Source: Lepisosteus oculatus (taxonomy: Eukaryota > Chordata > Actinopteri > Semionotiformes > Lepisosteidae). Taken from it: a DNA stretch of 64,000 nt. Positions 25,195-37,300 of this stretch are shown here, in pieces (position 1 is the stretch's first letter; each line of letters begins with the position of its first letter). A program made the translations under genes and the position numbers. The DNA is taken from positions 39,734,975 to 39,798,974 of the forward strand of contig NC_090709.1 of NCBI RefSeq assembly GCF_040954835.1. The letters are read 5' to 3'. The notes below the pieces were generated by a model. That model was not told the DNA's origin. It ran no database searches and saw only the letters and a list, made by a program, of their open reading frames with translations.

Positions 25195-26075
25195 CAAGCA
25201 AGCAATTCAATTGATTACCATATAGTGATCTGACTGAATTATTTGACAGCGATTTGGTAAATATGACTGAATGCGTTACTCCCAGAACCAACACAGTCAA
25301 AAAAAACAGGTACTTGATGAGCACGAGGATGAGGATGAGTCTTAAGTGGGATAATCCTCTCCTTTTTCAACATCTCTCATTCAGGTTCGAGTGTTTTCAG
25401 AGAGCCGTTTCCCCCCGGGCTGCCTGTCCCCTTCAATATTTACGCTGCGGCTCAAAACAAGATGAAGCAGGGCGTTTTTTTAAAAAAAAGGAAGCAGGAA
25501 GTCAGAAGTCAGGAAGTGTTAGAGGGACGGACAGGAAGTCAGCTCAGCGGCTGGAGCTCCATCCCCGGTGGCACTTCCTCTGCAGGGAGAATAAGAGGAG
25601 TCTGAGCTCAGAGGAGGGGCTGTGGACTCGGCAAAATGCAATTAAACCTTTTTAAAAAAAATAAATAAAACAGTACTAAACAGAGGCAAGTTCAAACAAT
25701 CATGAACAAGCTGAACTAGTCATGCGTTCTCGGAGATTAGTGAGTACTGTTCATTCATTGTAATGCATTAGGGCTCAAAGCAACTACTTTGCTGATTTTG
25801 TCGACAGATTATGTGGCAATAAGACCCTAACAGTTGAATGAGTAATGGGGGTATCCGTCAATTGAACCCAAAGAACCATTTTCTTTAACTAGATCTTCAT
25901 GTCGTAGTCACGAGTTGTAGCAATAAGGGAAGGGAAACGTTTCCTTTTGCCTGAAATTAATCGTACCTTGTTGTATTGATATACTCTTTTTACTGCAAAG
26001 GTTCTCAAAGTGGTTGGCTAACAGGAGTCACACTTTAACGGGAGACCCACGGCAGCCATTTTGTATGGTCTTAAG
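25195..26075. other. Non-repetitive gap 3' of gene C
   Basis: I see no gene. About 100 bases around 25.52-25.61 kb, including CACTTCCTCTGCAGGGAGAA, are closely similar to 33.52-33.60 kb, so this flank belongs to the duplicated gene C/gene B block. Confidence 0.6.
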
Positions 26076-26079
26076 TGAC

Positions 26080-26862
26080 TCCACTGCTAGTAATGTGAAC
26101 AGACCTGCTCTAGACTGACTCCACTGCTCTGTTACTGGAGTTTACAGCCTGTGGACAGACCTGCTCTAGACTGACTCCACTGCTCTGTTACTGGAGTTTA
26201 CAGCCTGTGGACAGACCTGCTCTAGACTGACTCCACTGCTCTGTTACTGGAGTTTACAGCCTGTGGACAGACCTGCTCTAGACTGACTCCACTGCTCCGT
26301 TACTGGAGTTTACAGCCTGTGGACAGACCTGCTCTAGACTGACTCCACTGCTCTGTTACTGGAGTTTACAGCCTGTGGACAGACCTGCTCTAGACTGACT
26401 CCACTGCTCCGTTACTGGAGTTTACAGCCTGTGGACAGACCTGCTCTAGACTGACTCCACTGCTCTGTTACTGGAGTTTACAGCCTGTGGACAGACCTGC
26501 TCTAGACTGACTCCACTGCTCCGTTACTGGAGTTTACAGCCTGTGGACAGACCTGCTCTAGACTGACTCCACTGCTCTGTTACTGGAGTTTACAGCCTGT
26601 GGACAGACCTGCTCTAGACTGACTCCACTGCTCTGTTACTGGAGTTTACAGCCTGTGGACAGACCTGCTCTAGACTGACTCCACTGCTCTGTTACTGGAG
26701 TTTACAGCCTGTGGACAGACCTGCTCTAGACTGACTCCACTGCTCTGTTACTGGAGTTTACAGCCTGTGGACAGACCTGCTCTAGACTGACTCCACTGCT
26801 CTGTTACTGGAGTTTACAGCCTGTGGACAGACCTGCTCTAGACTGACTCCACTGCTCTGTTA
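26080..26862. repeat. 56-bp minisatellite that begins at the stop codon of gene C
   Basis: About fourteen near-identical 56-bp units contain TTTACAGCCTGTGGACAGAC and TCTAGACTGACTCCACTGCT. On the minus strand each unit contains TAACAGAGCAG, and the first of these is the stop codon of gene C. The array therefore forms the start of its 3' untranslated region. Confidence 0.9.
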
Positions 26863-29521
26863 CTTGCCTGTGAGTTTGCTGTTCCTCCTCTTGTTGAAGA
26901 TGATGAGTCCAATGACCAGAGGGATGATCAAAACGATGATGAAAACAGTCAGTCTGAGTGACGTCTCCGCTAATGACAATTGAACTGAGAGAGATAGTAA
27001 TTATTTTAAATTATCTGTTATTCAAAACGAAACGTCAGGGATCAAAGCACTTTTCTACTGAGCTGAACTTGGATTTCACTGTACAAAGCTCATAAAATAA
27101 ATGTATTTTAAAAATATTTAGTTACAGAGAGAGTCACAGTAATACTCTTTAAAATATACCTATACTCTATACCTGTGAGGTGAATGGTGTAGGTATCAGA
27201 GGTCTTCATCACTCCTCTCTCTCTCAGTACACATGTCCAGTTCCTCATGTGGTCTGAACTCTGCAGCTTCATTGACAAGCTGCTGAAATGTCTGTCCTCT
27301 CTGATGTCCACTGTGTCCATGTGGTCACTCTCCCAGGTCACTGTGACTCCAGCGGGTACCCCAGGACAGCTCTGAAATCCGTCCCCACAGTCCAGACCAC
27401 ACTGGAGAGTGAGGACTGTGTCTGTCTTCAATTCTCCAGAGGGACTGGCAGAGACTGCAGAATGACATCACATGTGTCTTCAGAACAGGGACAGACACTG
27501 TTTCACACACTGACCTGATCAATGAGTCCAGACAGCAGATCAGAGCACAGGAAGGACAGACAGAGAGACAGAGGACCTGCAGATTCCTGACTGGACTCAT
27601 CAGGACCAGCACTGGGCTGGAGAGACAGAGGGGACAGTTAATGGAGACTGACTGACTGTGAAACACAGGGACATCAGACTCAGACTTACTGGACAGCAGG
27701 TAGAGATAAACAAGTGTTCGTCCAGGGAGATAAAAACTTCCATTGACGTTCTGCTCACAGATGTAGACTCCAGTGTCCTGAGTGTTGAGTGAGTGGATGT
27801 GTAGAGACCAGTCAGACCCCAGACTCAATCTCTCAGGCCTTCCTGCTTCACTGACTGTGATCATCTCCTTACTGTTCAGAATTCTGATTGGCTCAGATTT
27901 GTGATAAAAGCTCCACTCAAAGTAATACTTCTGATGGCATCTCGAACCCTCACAGGACATGTTGACTGACCCCCCCACAGTGGAGTACAGAGTCACACCT
28001 GAGGAGAGAAAATAACACACAGTAACACCTGACACCACCACACCTCCCACTGTGTCTCCTCTCACTCCTGATACCACCACAACTCCCTCTGTGTCTCTTT
28101 TCACTGCTGACACTACAACACCTTCCTCTGTGTCTCCTTTCACTCCTGATACCACAACACCTCCCACTGTGTCTCCTCTCACTCCTGACACCACCACAAC
28201 TCCCTCTGTGTCTCCTTTCACTGCTGACACTACAACACCTCCCTCTGTGTCTCCTTTCACTCCTGACACCACACACCTCCCACTGTCTCCTTTCACTCCT
28301 GACACCACCACACCTCCCACTGTGTCTCCTTTCAGTCCTGACACCACCACACCTCCCACTGTGTCTCCTTTCACTCCTGATACCACCACACCTCCCACTG
28401 CGTCTCCTTTCACTCCTGATACCACAACACCTCCCACTGCGTCTCCTTTCACTCCTGATACCACAACACCTCCCACTGTGTCTCCTTTCACTCCTGACAC
28501 CACCACACCTCCCACTGTGTCTCCTTTCACTCCTGACACCACCACACCTCCCACTGTGTCTCCTTTCACTCCTGACACCACAACACCTCCCACTGTGTCT
28601 CCTCTCACTCCTGACACCACCACACCTCCCACTGTGTCTCCTTTCACATCTGACACAACACACCTCCCACTGTGTCTCCTTTCACTCCTGATACCACAAC
28701 ACCTCCCACTGTGTCTCCTTTCACTCGTGACACCACCACACCTCCCACTGTGTCTCCTTTCACTCCTGACACCACCACACCTCCCACTGCGTCTCCTTTC
28801 ACTCCTGATACCACAACACCTCCCGCTGCGTCTCCTTTCACTCCTGACACCACAACACCTCCCACTGTGTCTCCTCTCACTCCTGACACCACCACACCTC
28901 CCACTGTGTCTCCTTTCACATCTGACAACACACCTCCCACTGTGTCTCCTTTCACTCCTGATACCACAACACCTCCCACTGTGTCTCCTTTCACTCCTGA
29001 CACCACCACACCTCCCACTGTGTCTCCTTTCACTCCTGACACCACACATCTCCCACTGTGTCTCCTCTCACTCCTGACACCACCACACCTCCCACTGTGT
29101 CTCCTTTCACTCCTGACACCACAGCACTGCCACACATTGTCACACACACGCACGCGCACGCGGCCACGCCCCTGGTGCGTACGCAGTGACGGGGGCCTGG
29201 AAGACGGGCGAGGTGAAAGAGCGACACGCGACCTTTCGAAGCCAGCAGCACACCCTCTCACGCACCCTGACTCCCAGTACCGAGGCCCGGGTGCGGGCCT
29301 CTGGACTCGGGGGGAAAATGCCGACGCCCAGACGAGGAGTGAAGCCCACTGTCGCTGGCTCACTAGTACAAGAGCTGAGGAACTCTCCCCCCCAGCCCCC
29401 CAACCCCACCCGCCGGCAAAGACCTGATCCGAGACTCACCTTCCACCCCCAGTCCCGGAGCCCAGGCCAGGAGGGAGAGCAGGGGGACGAGGGACGAAGC
29501 AGCCCGGAGCAGGAGATCCAT
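26860..29521 (-). CDS. Receptor C: two-Ig activating-type receptor with TM arginine and tiny tail
   Basis: Four exons: leader 29440-29521, V-set Ig 27690-27998, C-like Ig 27173-27454, and transmembrane/tail 26860-26984. Together they give 798 nt, or 265 residues, with every phase matching. The leader starts [15 protein letters not shown] and ends in GLGVEG. The V domain has the canonical Cys pair, FEW and DTGVYIC. The second Ig has a CGLDCG cluster and NWTC. The last exon encodes a helix entered by TSLRLTVF, with Arg at residue 235, and then only about ten cytoplasmic residues ([11 protein letters not shown]). In known receptors such as NKp46, GPVI and Fc-alpha-RI, an Arg near the outer end of the helix pairs with ITAM adaptors like FcR-gamma. 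That role is inferred here. The ectodomain is closest to D and E. The start ATG is the only one in the leader exon. Confidence 0.85.
28030..29130. repeat. 39-bp minisatellite in intron 1 of gene C
   Basis: About 28 units contain CCCACTGTGTCTCCTTTCAC and TCCTGACACCACCA. The array starts about 30 bases from the V-exon acceptor. Its 13-codon period keeps frames open on both strands for over a kilobase, in one case running on into the V exon. It lies between leader and V exons and is treated as intronic. Confidence 0.9.
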
Positions 29522-29574
29522 CCTCGTCTGGCTACTGCTCTTCCTTCACGGAGGAGGGCTAGAAATAGCTGCAG

Positions 29575-30000
29575 CTCAGCACCGATCAGCAGATATGGCC
29601 GACCGCGCGCTTCCTGCGCCTCCCCGGACCCACGTGCGCAGCAGAGCCACAGCCGAGACGCGCTCCAGCTGGGGGGGGCCGGGGGCTCCTCTCTCCACAG
29701 TTTCTCCCACCCGGGAGCCCCACAGAGCACACGGCCCCCGTCGGCGCCCGCTGGAGTTCAGGAGCAGCCCCCCTCGAGCGCGCTGCAGGGTCCGCAGGGG
29801 AACAGCCAGCCCCAGGGGGCGCCGGTGAGCCCCCCCCTGAGGTCACCTTGCCTGGCTGAACCCCCCAGCGAACCTACAGGGAGTCCCAGGGACAGCTGGG
29901 TGGGCACAGAGCCAGACGCCTCTCCTGCCTGAGCCTCAGAGGTGCCTGTTCCTACTGCTCTTCTGTCAACAGTGCAATTAATCACATGCTGGTAGACTGA
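29575..30000. repeat. Duplicated 5' flank of gene C (matches 37965-38375)
   Basis: Almost the same sequence, including CGCGCTTCCTGCGCCTCCCC and CTGGGGGGGGCCGGGGGCTC, lies upstream of the leader exons of C and B. It is GC-rich and shows no obvious TATA box. It probably includes the promoter of each gene. Confidence 0.75.
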
Positions 30001-30239
30001 TAATGATCACACACACAGTGTCTCAGGCATCCTGCGGGGTGTGTGTGTGTGTGTGCGTAGTGTGTTTCCGTGCTGATGCACCTTGAGTGAAATCTGAGCA
30101 CAGTGTCTCACAATGGCAGGACGGCGACACGATTTCTGTTCATTCCGAGACGTCCGCATCGGAGCCACTGCCCATCACTGACAGATCCACAAACACTGAC
30201 ACGACCGTGACGGGCGACCAGGACGGCCATCGCTTCCTC

Positions 30240-30650
30240 TCCCATCGGAGGGAGAGAGGAGGTGCTGGAGATGGACGACAAGATAGGCCGATTCCGGGGC
30301 AGGAAGTGGAAACCAGCACTTCCTGTGTTGCTCCAGGAGCAGCCCCAGCCCCTGACTCTCACTGACAGGCAGGCCGGCAGGAGACCGGCCAAGACACTGG
30401 CCACATCTGGGGTCTGTCCTGCCCCCCGAGGAGCAGCCCAGTCCACTGGCCCCCCCAGACTCAGACTCTGGGCCCCCCCCACAGCCGCCGCTCGTGTGAG
30501 AGCGACTTCCTGCAGCGAGAGGGGGGCCCCCCGGGGAGCCGACCACATCGCTCACGAGTCTCGCTGGGCCGGAGGAACACAGCTGTGGGAGAGTCTGTCT
30601 CTCCGAGCCTCAGGGCCAGAACTGCTCTTGGGGTTCAGGCAGAACTAGGA
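30240..30650. repeat. Segment duplicated at 22440-22860
   Basis: The two copies are nearly identical from CAGGAAGTGG onward (about 350 bases). Plus-strand frames differ between the copies by frameshift, so I do not call a gene. It holds the conserved inverted ETS-type pair at 30300-30326. Confidence 0.75.
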
Positions 30651-30842
30651 GTCAGGATTAGGTTTAGGAACTGGGGTTCCAGGCAGAACTTGGACTAGGA
30701 TTGGAGAAAGATTTAGGGACAGCATGATCTATTAAAACAGAATTGGGTTTAGGGTTTTTATTCTTATGAAACCCTATTATTGCAGCTGTACGTATACAGG
30801 TCATTGAATAGAATAATTCATTTCTTAATAATAACATAACAT

Positions 30843-31108
30843 CCCTTTAGTCGCCCTTTACAATGTCTTGCATGAGGAACATGTCCTCTCCCAGACCCCA
30901 GCCTGCTCTCCATGAGACACACAGACAGAGAGAGAGAAGCTGGGGGTCAGAGCGCAGGGTCGGCCATTTATACAGCACCCCTGGAGCAGTGGGGGTCTTG
31001 CTCAGGGGGCCCAACGGAGTAGGATTCCTCTGCCGGCCGCGGGATTCGAACCGGCAACCTCCCAGCCCCAGGCGCAGATCCTGAGCCGCAGAGCCACCAC
31101 TCTGTCCA
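30843..31108 (-). mobile_element. tRNA-derived SINE
   Basis: On the minus strand the element begins with a tRNA-like head that has a perfect B box (GGTTCGAATCC at 31042-31052) and an A-box-like TGGCTCTGCGGC. A body follows with TGCTGTATAAATGGCC, GACCCTGCGCTCTGACCCCC and CATGGAGAGCAGGCTGGGGT, text I recognise from SINEs common in fish genomes. It is not a functional tRNA gene. Confidence 0.8.
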
Positions 31109-31569
31109 GTTATCAATAACTACGTTAACGATTGAGTAATTTTTACTTTTCTTTCTGCTTTTACCTCCACACATCTGATTTATTTTCCAGTCAGTACTGA
31201 AAGATGAGATACCTGTATACAGTAAGTGTTGCTGTGTTCGATTCAGACAGGTGACGATGTGCAGCGCAGACCCTCAGGTCAAACAGCTGCTGACAAGTTT
31301 GTTAAAGAGAATCAGACGAGCTTTTACTGATCAGCCACTGCAGAGGTAACCAGTTCACACAGTGATATTCCCCTCGAATAAAAAGTTCTGCCAGAAACCA
31401 GATTCATCCAATAAGAAGTCCAGTGAACATCCAGTCCAGTGATCATTCAGCAACATTAATATCCAGTTCGACTGTCAGCAGAGTGAACAGTCAGCCAAGT
31501 GAATATCCAACCGGGTGGATAGTTATTTCAGGGAATAGAGAGCAGTTCAACCTGTTCACGTTGGGTGAC

Positions 31570-33190
31570 CTGCGTCAGTCCAGTGGATATCCAGTCCAGC
31601 GCTAATCCAGTGCAGTGGGATCCCAGTCTGTGGGACAGTCAGTCCAGTGATTATCCAGTCCAGTCCAGTGGGATCCCAGTCTGTGGGATAGTCAGTCCAG
31701 TGGATATCCAGTCCAGTCCAGTGGGATCCCAGTCTGTGGGATAGTCAGTCCAGTGGATATCCAGTCCAGTCCAGTGGGATCCCAGTCTGTTGGATAGTCA
31801 GTCCAGTGATTATCCAGTCCAGTGGGATCCCAGTCTTTGGGATAGTCAGTCCAGTGGATATCCAGTCCAGTCCAGTGGGATCCCAGTCTGTTGGATAGTC
31901 AGTACAGTGATTATCCAGTCCAGTGGGATTGAAGTCTGAGGGATAGTCAGTGCAGTGGATATCCAGTCCAGTGCAGTGGGATTCCAGTCTGTTGGATAGC
32001 CAGTCCAGTGATTATCCAGTCCAGTGGGATCGCAGTCTGTGGGATAGTCAGTCCAGTGGATATCCAGTCCAGTCCAGTGGGATCCCAGTCTGTTGGATAG
32101 TCAGTCCAGTGATTATCCAGTCCAGTGGGATCACAGTCTTTGGGATAGTCAGTCCAGTGGATATCCTGTCCAGTCCAGTGGAATCCCAGTCTGTGGGATA
32201 GTCAGTCCAGTGGATATCCAGTCCAGTCCAGTGGGATCCCAGTCTGTGGGATAGTCAGTCCAGTGGATATCCAGTCCAGTCCAGTGGGATCCCAGTCTGT
32301 GGGATAGTCAGTCCAGTGGATATCCAGTCCAGTGCAGTGGGATCCCAGTCTGTTGGATAGTCAGTCCAGTGATTATCCAGTCCAGTGGGATTGAAGTCTG
32401 AGGGATAGTCAGTGCAGTGGATATCCAGTCCAGTGCAGTGGGATTCCAGTCTGTTGGATAGCCAGTCCAGTGATTATCCAGTCCAGTGGGATCGCAGTCT
32501 GTGGGATAGTCAGTCCAGTGGATATCCAGTCCAGTCCAGTGGGATCCCAGTCTGTTGGATAGTCAGTCCAGTGATTATCCAGTCCAGTGGGATCACAGTC
32601 TTTGGGATAGTCAGTCCAGTTTATATCCTGTCCAGTCCAGTGGAATCCCAGTCTGTGGGATAGTCAGTCCAGTGGATATCCAGTCCAGTCCAGTGGGATC
32701 CCAGTCTGTTGGATAGTCAGTCCAGTGATTATCCAGTCCAGTGGGATCCCAGTCTTTGGGATAGTCAGTCCAGTGGATATCCAGTCCAGTCCAGTGGGAT
32801 CCCAGTCTGTTGGATAGTCAGTCCAGTGATTATCCAGTCCAGTGGAATCCCAGTCTGAGGGATAGTCAGTCCAGTGGATATCCAGTCCAGTCCAGTGGGA
32901 TCCCAGTCTGTGGGACAGTCAGTCCAGTGGATATCCAGTCCAGTCCAGTGGGATCCCAGTCTGTGGGATAGTCAGTCCAGTAATTATCCAGTCCAGTGGA
33001 ATCCTAGTCTGTGGAATAGTCAGTCCAGTGGATATCCAGTCCAGTCCAGTGGGATCTCAGTCTGTGGGATAGTCAGTCCAGTGATTATCCAGTCCAGTGG
33101 AATCCTAGTCTGTGGAATAGTCAGTCCAGTGGATATCCAGTCCAGTCCAGTGGGATCCCAGACTGTGGGATAGTCAGTCCAGTGGATAAT
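31570..33190. repeat. CCAGTCCAGTG minisatellite with higher-order structure
   Basis: Two alternating monomers occur: about 53 bp with GGATATCCAGTCCAGTCCAG, and about 48 bp with GATTATCCAGTCCAGTGGGA. They combine into a higher-order unit: the stretch starting at 31950 recurs at 32412, exactly 462 bp later, with very few changes. The array lies 3' of gene B. Confidence 0.9.
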
Positions 33191-33194
33191 CAGT

Positions 33195-33660
33195 TTGGTG
33201 AATACCCAATTCAGAGTTGAACACACCTGTAAGCAGCACAGTCGATAAACAAGTTCGTTGATGATCACGATGAGTCGGAGGGATGGAATATGGGAATCGG
33301 GAGTCTGGGCAGCTGGACAGATGATGGTGGACATCGCTGGACCAGAACGACAGCACTGAAGCTCACAGCAGCATCTTGTGCTGCATCGCAGGAATTAACA
33401 AAACTGATGATTACGCACAAGCAGGGAAGTTTATGAAGAGCTCTCAACTTCCGTTTCTTCAGGCAGACACACAGGAACTATTCTCTCTCGGCACTAGGGG
33501 GAGGAGGGAACGGTTAGGAGGACGGACAAGAAGTCAGCGCTGCGGCTGGAGCTCAATCCCCGGTGACACTTCCTCTGCAGGGAGAATAAGATAAAAAAGG
33601 TAAGGTATGTTGAGCAACCATTTCTATTCAAACAGAAACAGAGCGGCCATTCTGCACCAA
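33195..33660. other. Non-repetitive gap 3' of gene B
   Basis: I see no gene. Part of it (33.52-33.60 kb) matches the gene C flank at 25.52-25.61 kb. Confidence 0.6.
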
Positions 33661-33664
33661 CAGA

Positions 33665-34350
33665 CCACTACTCTGTTACTGGAGTTTACAGCCTGTGGAC
33701 AGACCTGCTCTAGACTGACTCCACTGCTCTGTTATTGGAGTTTACAGCCTCTGGACACACCTGCTCTAGACTGACTCCACTGCTCTGTTACTGGAGTTTA
33801 CAGCCTGTGGACAGACCTGCTCTAGACTGACTCCACTGCTCCGTTACTGGAGTTTACAGTCTGTGGACAGACCTGCTCTAGACTGACTCCACTGCTCTGT
33901 TACTGGAGTTTACAGCCTGTGGACAGACCTGCTCTAGACTGACTCCACTGCTCTGTTACTGGAGTTTACAGCCTGTGGACGGACCTGCTCTAGACTGACT
34001 CCACTGCTCTGTTACTGGAGTTTATAGCCTGTGGACAGACCTGATCTAGACTGACTCCACTGCTCTGTTACTGGAGTTTACAGCCTGTGGACAGACCTGC
34101 TCTAGACTGACTCCGCTGATCAGTTACTGGAGTTTACAGTCTGTGAACAGACCTGCTCTAGACTGACTCCACTGCTCTGTTACTGGAGTTTATAGCCTGT
34201 GGACAGACCTGCTCTAGACTGACTCCACTGCTCTGTTACTGGAGTTTACAGCCTGTGGACAGACCTGCTCTAGACTGACTCCGCTGATCCATTACTGGAG
34301 TTTACAGCCTGTGGACAGACCTGCTCTAGACTGACTCCGCTGCTCTGTTA
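33665..34350. repeat. 56-bp minisatellite that begins at the stop codon of gene B
   Basis: About twelve units of the family seen at 26.08-26.86 kb are present, somewhat more diverged (for example GCTGATCAGTTACTGG variants). As in gene C, the unit closest to the gene supplies the TAA stop. Confidence 0.9.
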
Positions 34351-37300
34351 CTTGCCTGTGAGTCTGCTGTTCCTTTTGGTGTAAATGACAATCCCAACGA
34401 GCAGAGGCACCAACAGAAGGATGGTGAAAATGCTCAGTCTGACTGCAAGAGACAGTACCGACGCTGGACCTGATGGATGGATGGATTTAAGAAACGTGAG
34501 AGACGGTCAAGGTGCAGTTTGGCGATTCACACAGAAAAAGGTCGGCCGTTACATTAGACTCTGAAAACAAGAGGAAAAATCTTGCCGATAGCAACAATTC
34601 ACTTTCCCTACGTATTCACCAGAAAGATTTCTTTTCTTCTAATATTCAACCTATAAACATTAAAGTATATACAGTACTCTCTATTGCAACCACAATGCAC
34701 ATGTGGGTGTTAACTGACGATGTGTTTTAAATTAGGTTTGCTGGAGAAATAAATCTCAGCCCTTCATAAATATTGTAAATGGGGAAACCTTTTCTGGTCT
34801 TTCAGTGACCACTTACATATAATGATCTTCTTGTATCTACGCTGCTGACAGTGAAAGAAAGAGACTGTTGTTACAACCAGTGTCATTCTCTAGGTCTAGA
34901 GCTTCATCAGTTATTGTTCTACTGTAATGGTACAAATCACCTGGTTCCAGCGAGACTCCGATGGTCCATTCCTGGGAGACCCCGTGTGCTCTGTCTCCCA
35001 TCACGCTGCACTGCATCCTCTCAGAGCTCTGCGGCTCAAGAACAACGGTGGAGCTGACAGTATTCCCAGTGCGCTCACTGGCGCCGCCCTGCAGGCTGTC
35101 CCCGGTACTGTTCCTCCAGAGCAGCTGGGTGGTTTTATCACAGGCAGAGGAACAGGTGAGGAGGCAGGTCAGGGTGACGTTGGAGCCCCTCTGCATCACT
35201 CCAGGCAGGTCTGAACTCACTAGATCAACCAGAAAAGCCAATTATTTAAGGGAAAAGTTAAGACTTTAAGGTCTATCCTTAGTGTCACTGAGAGATACTC
35301 TCACTGTCTTGCTGTGTTGATCACTGAGGGACTCTCTGTGATCTCCTCTTTCTCTGTGTCTCCTGTCCTGTTGTGTGTGTTTATTACTGAAAGACTCCTG
35401 TTCTCTCCCCCTCTTCCTTGTGGTGTCTCCTGTCACTACTCAAGAGATTATCTTTTATTCAGTGTTTAAAATCTGAAATCCTGAATCTGCAGTCTCCTGA
35501 CCTGACAAGGTGTTCAGCTGGATCTTCTGAAGGCTGTCCTTGTTCTGGAGACACAGGTAGACTCCGCTGTCCCCCATCTGGACGCTGCGTATCAGCAGGG
35601 AGGAGTTGACCGCCATGTCCACTCTGTCCCTGTCCACCTCCATCCCCGTGATCCGACTTCCGTTCCCCAGTAACGTGAACAGGGTCCGGTAGCCGAAGGT
35701 GCCAGATCTTCTGAAGCCCCACTGCAGTCTGTCCCCTCGTCCCAGACGGACAGTGTCCACACAGGGCAGCTGCAGGAATCCTCCCACACTGCTGTACAGG
35801 TCCTGGGTGAAATCTGTGGAGGAAGAGCAAGGGACACACTGAGACACTCCCACACTTTCAAGACCAACCCACTCCGTTCTCTCCCCTCGCCCCAGAGGGA
35901 CAGTGTCCACACAGGACTGCTGAAGAAATCATTTCACAGGACCGTTCAGACTCCTCCCTGCTATCTGTGGAAGGACAGCAGGGACACACACCTTTGAACA
36001 TCAACCCACTCCAGGTTGTGGAGAGGAGTGTGGGTAGCTCAGGTAGCAGAGAACGAGGTTAGAGGTCAGTGGAACGACCTCTCACAGGAACATGATCTGC
36101 AGGAGGAAGAGGAGTCATGGACAGCACCCTGCCCACCTGTGAGTACAGCGGTGAAGGTATCGTAGGTCTTGAGCTCGGTTCCTTTCAGCAGCGCACAGAC
36201 CCAGTTCTTGTTGTGATCTGATCTCTGCAGAGTCACTGAGAGCTGACTGTATGTCCTGAAATCTCTGATCTGGGATCTGCCCATCTCCACCTTCCGCACG
36301 AGATCCGGATCTCTCCACCAGGACATAGTCAGTCCCTCGGGAGTCTCCAAGCAGCTTCCCAGTCCAGCTCCACAGTCCAGCCCACACCTGAGGGTCAGCA
36401 TACTACCGGTCCGCAGGTTCCCAGAGGGAGAGGCTGTCACTGAGGAAAGAGCACATGGAGCTTCTCATCAATACCCTTCCGATCATCATCAATACCCTTC
36501 AATCAACACCCAGACCTTCCAATCATCATCAATACATTTCAATCGTTAATCATCATCAAGACCCCTGCATCATCAATAATCATCCCTACCTTCCAATCAT
36601 CATCAATACCCTTCAGTCAACATCCAGACTTTCAATCATCATCAATATCTTTCAATCATCATCTATACCCTTCCGATCGTCATCAATCCCATTCAATCAA
36701 CACCCAGACCTTCCAATCATCATCAATACCTTTCAATCGTTAATGATCAAGAACTTTCAATCATCATCAATATCTTTCAATCATCATCTATACCCTTCAA
36801 GGCGTTGTCAACTGTCAACAAGAGGCTTTGATTATCAGAAGGGAAAGAGAGACACAGATGAGTGAAGGAGAGGCAGGGAGAGAGAGAGAGAGAGAGAGAT
36901 GTAAACTGATCTCCACATGGACACAGACACCGAGAACGACGTTCTTACAGGAGAGCAGGTAGAGAGTGGCCGTTGTCCCAGTTCGATGATACTCTCCACT
37001 GACGTACTGCACACAGGTGTACAGTCCAGAGTCCTGAGGCCAGAGAGATCGGATGTGTAGAGACCAGTCTGGCCCCACACGCAGCCTCCCTGCTCTCTCT
37101 GGGTCTCTGACTGTGATCGTCTTATCTTTGCTCAGGAAGATGGGTGCCCCTGGATTTTGACTGAAGACCCACACAATAGACGATCTGTTCATCTCTTTCA
37201 GATTCTCACAGGGCAGACCCACTGACCCCCCCACAGTGGAGTACACAGTCACTCCTGGGGAGGGAAAAGAACACAACAGTTAAACCTGATATCACCACAC

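Noticed and set aside
27325-29049. A 574-codon minus-strand frame (and a 341-codon plus-strand frame at 28052-29077)
   Set aside because: Both arise because the intronic 39-bp repeat is a multiple of three. The real V and leader exons have good splice sites on either side of the array, so this is not taken as one gene.
30262-30648. A 128-codon plus-strand frame, with a relative at 22.44-22.86 kb
   Set aside because: The two copies do not keep the same frame, and the sequence resembles no domain I know. More likely duplicated non-coding flank.
31000-31110. A tRNA gene
   Set aside because: The B box is perfect, but the body continues into a SINE tail and a cloverleaf cannot be completed. Called as a tRNA-derived SINE.
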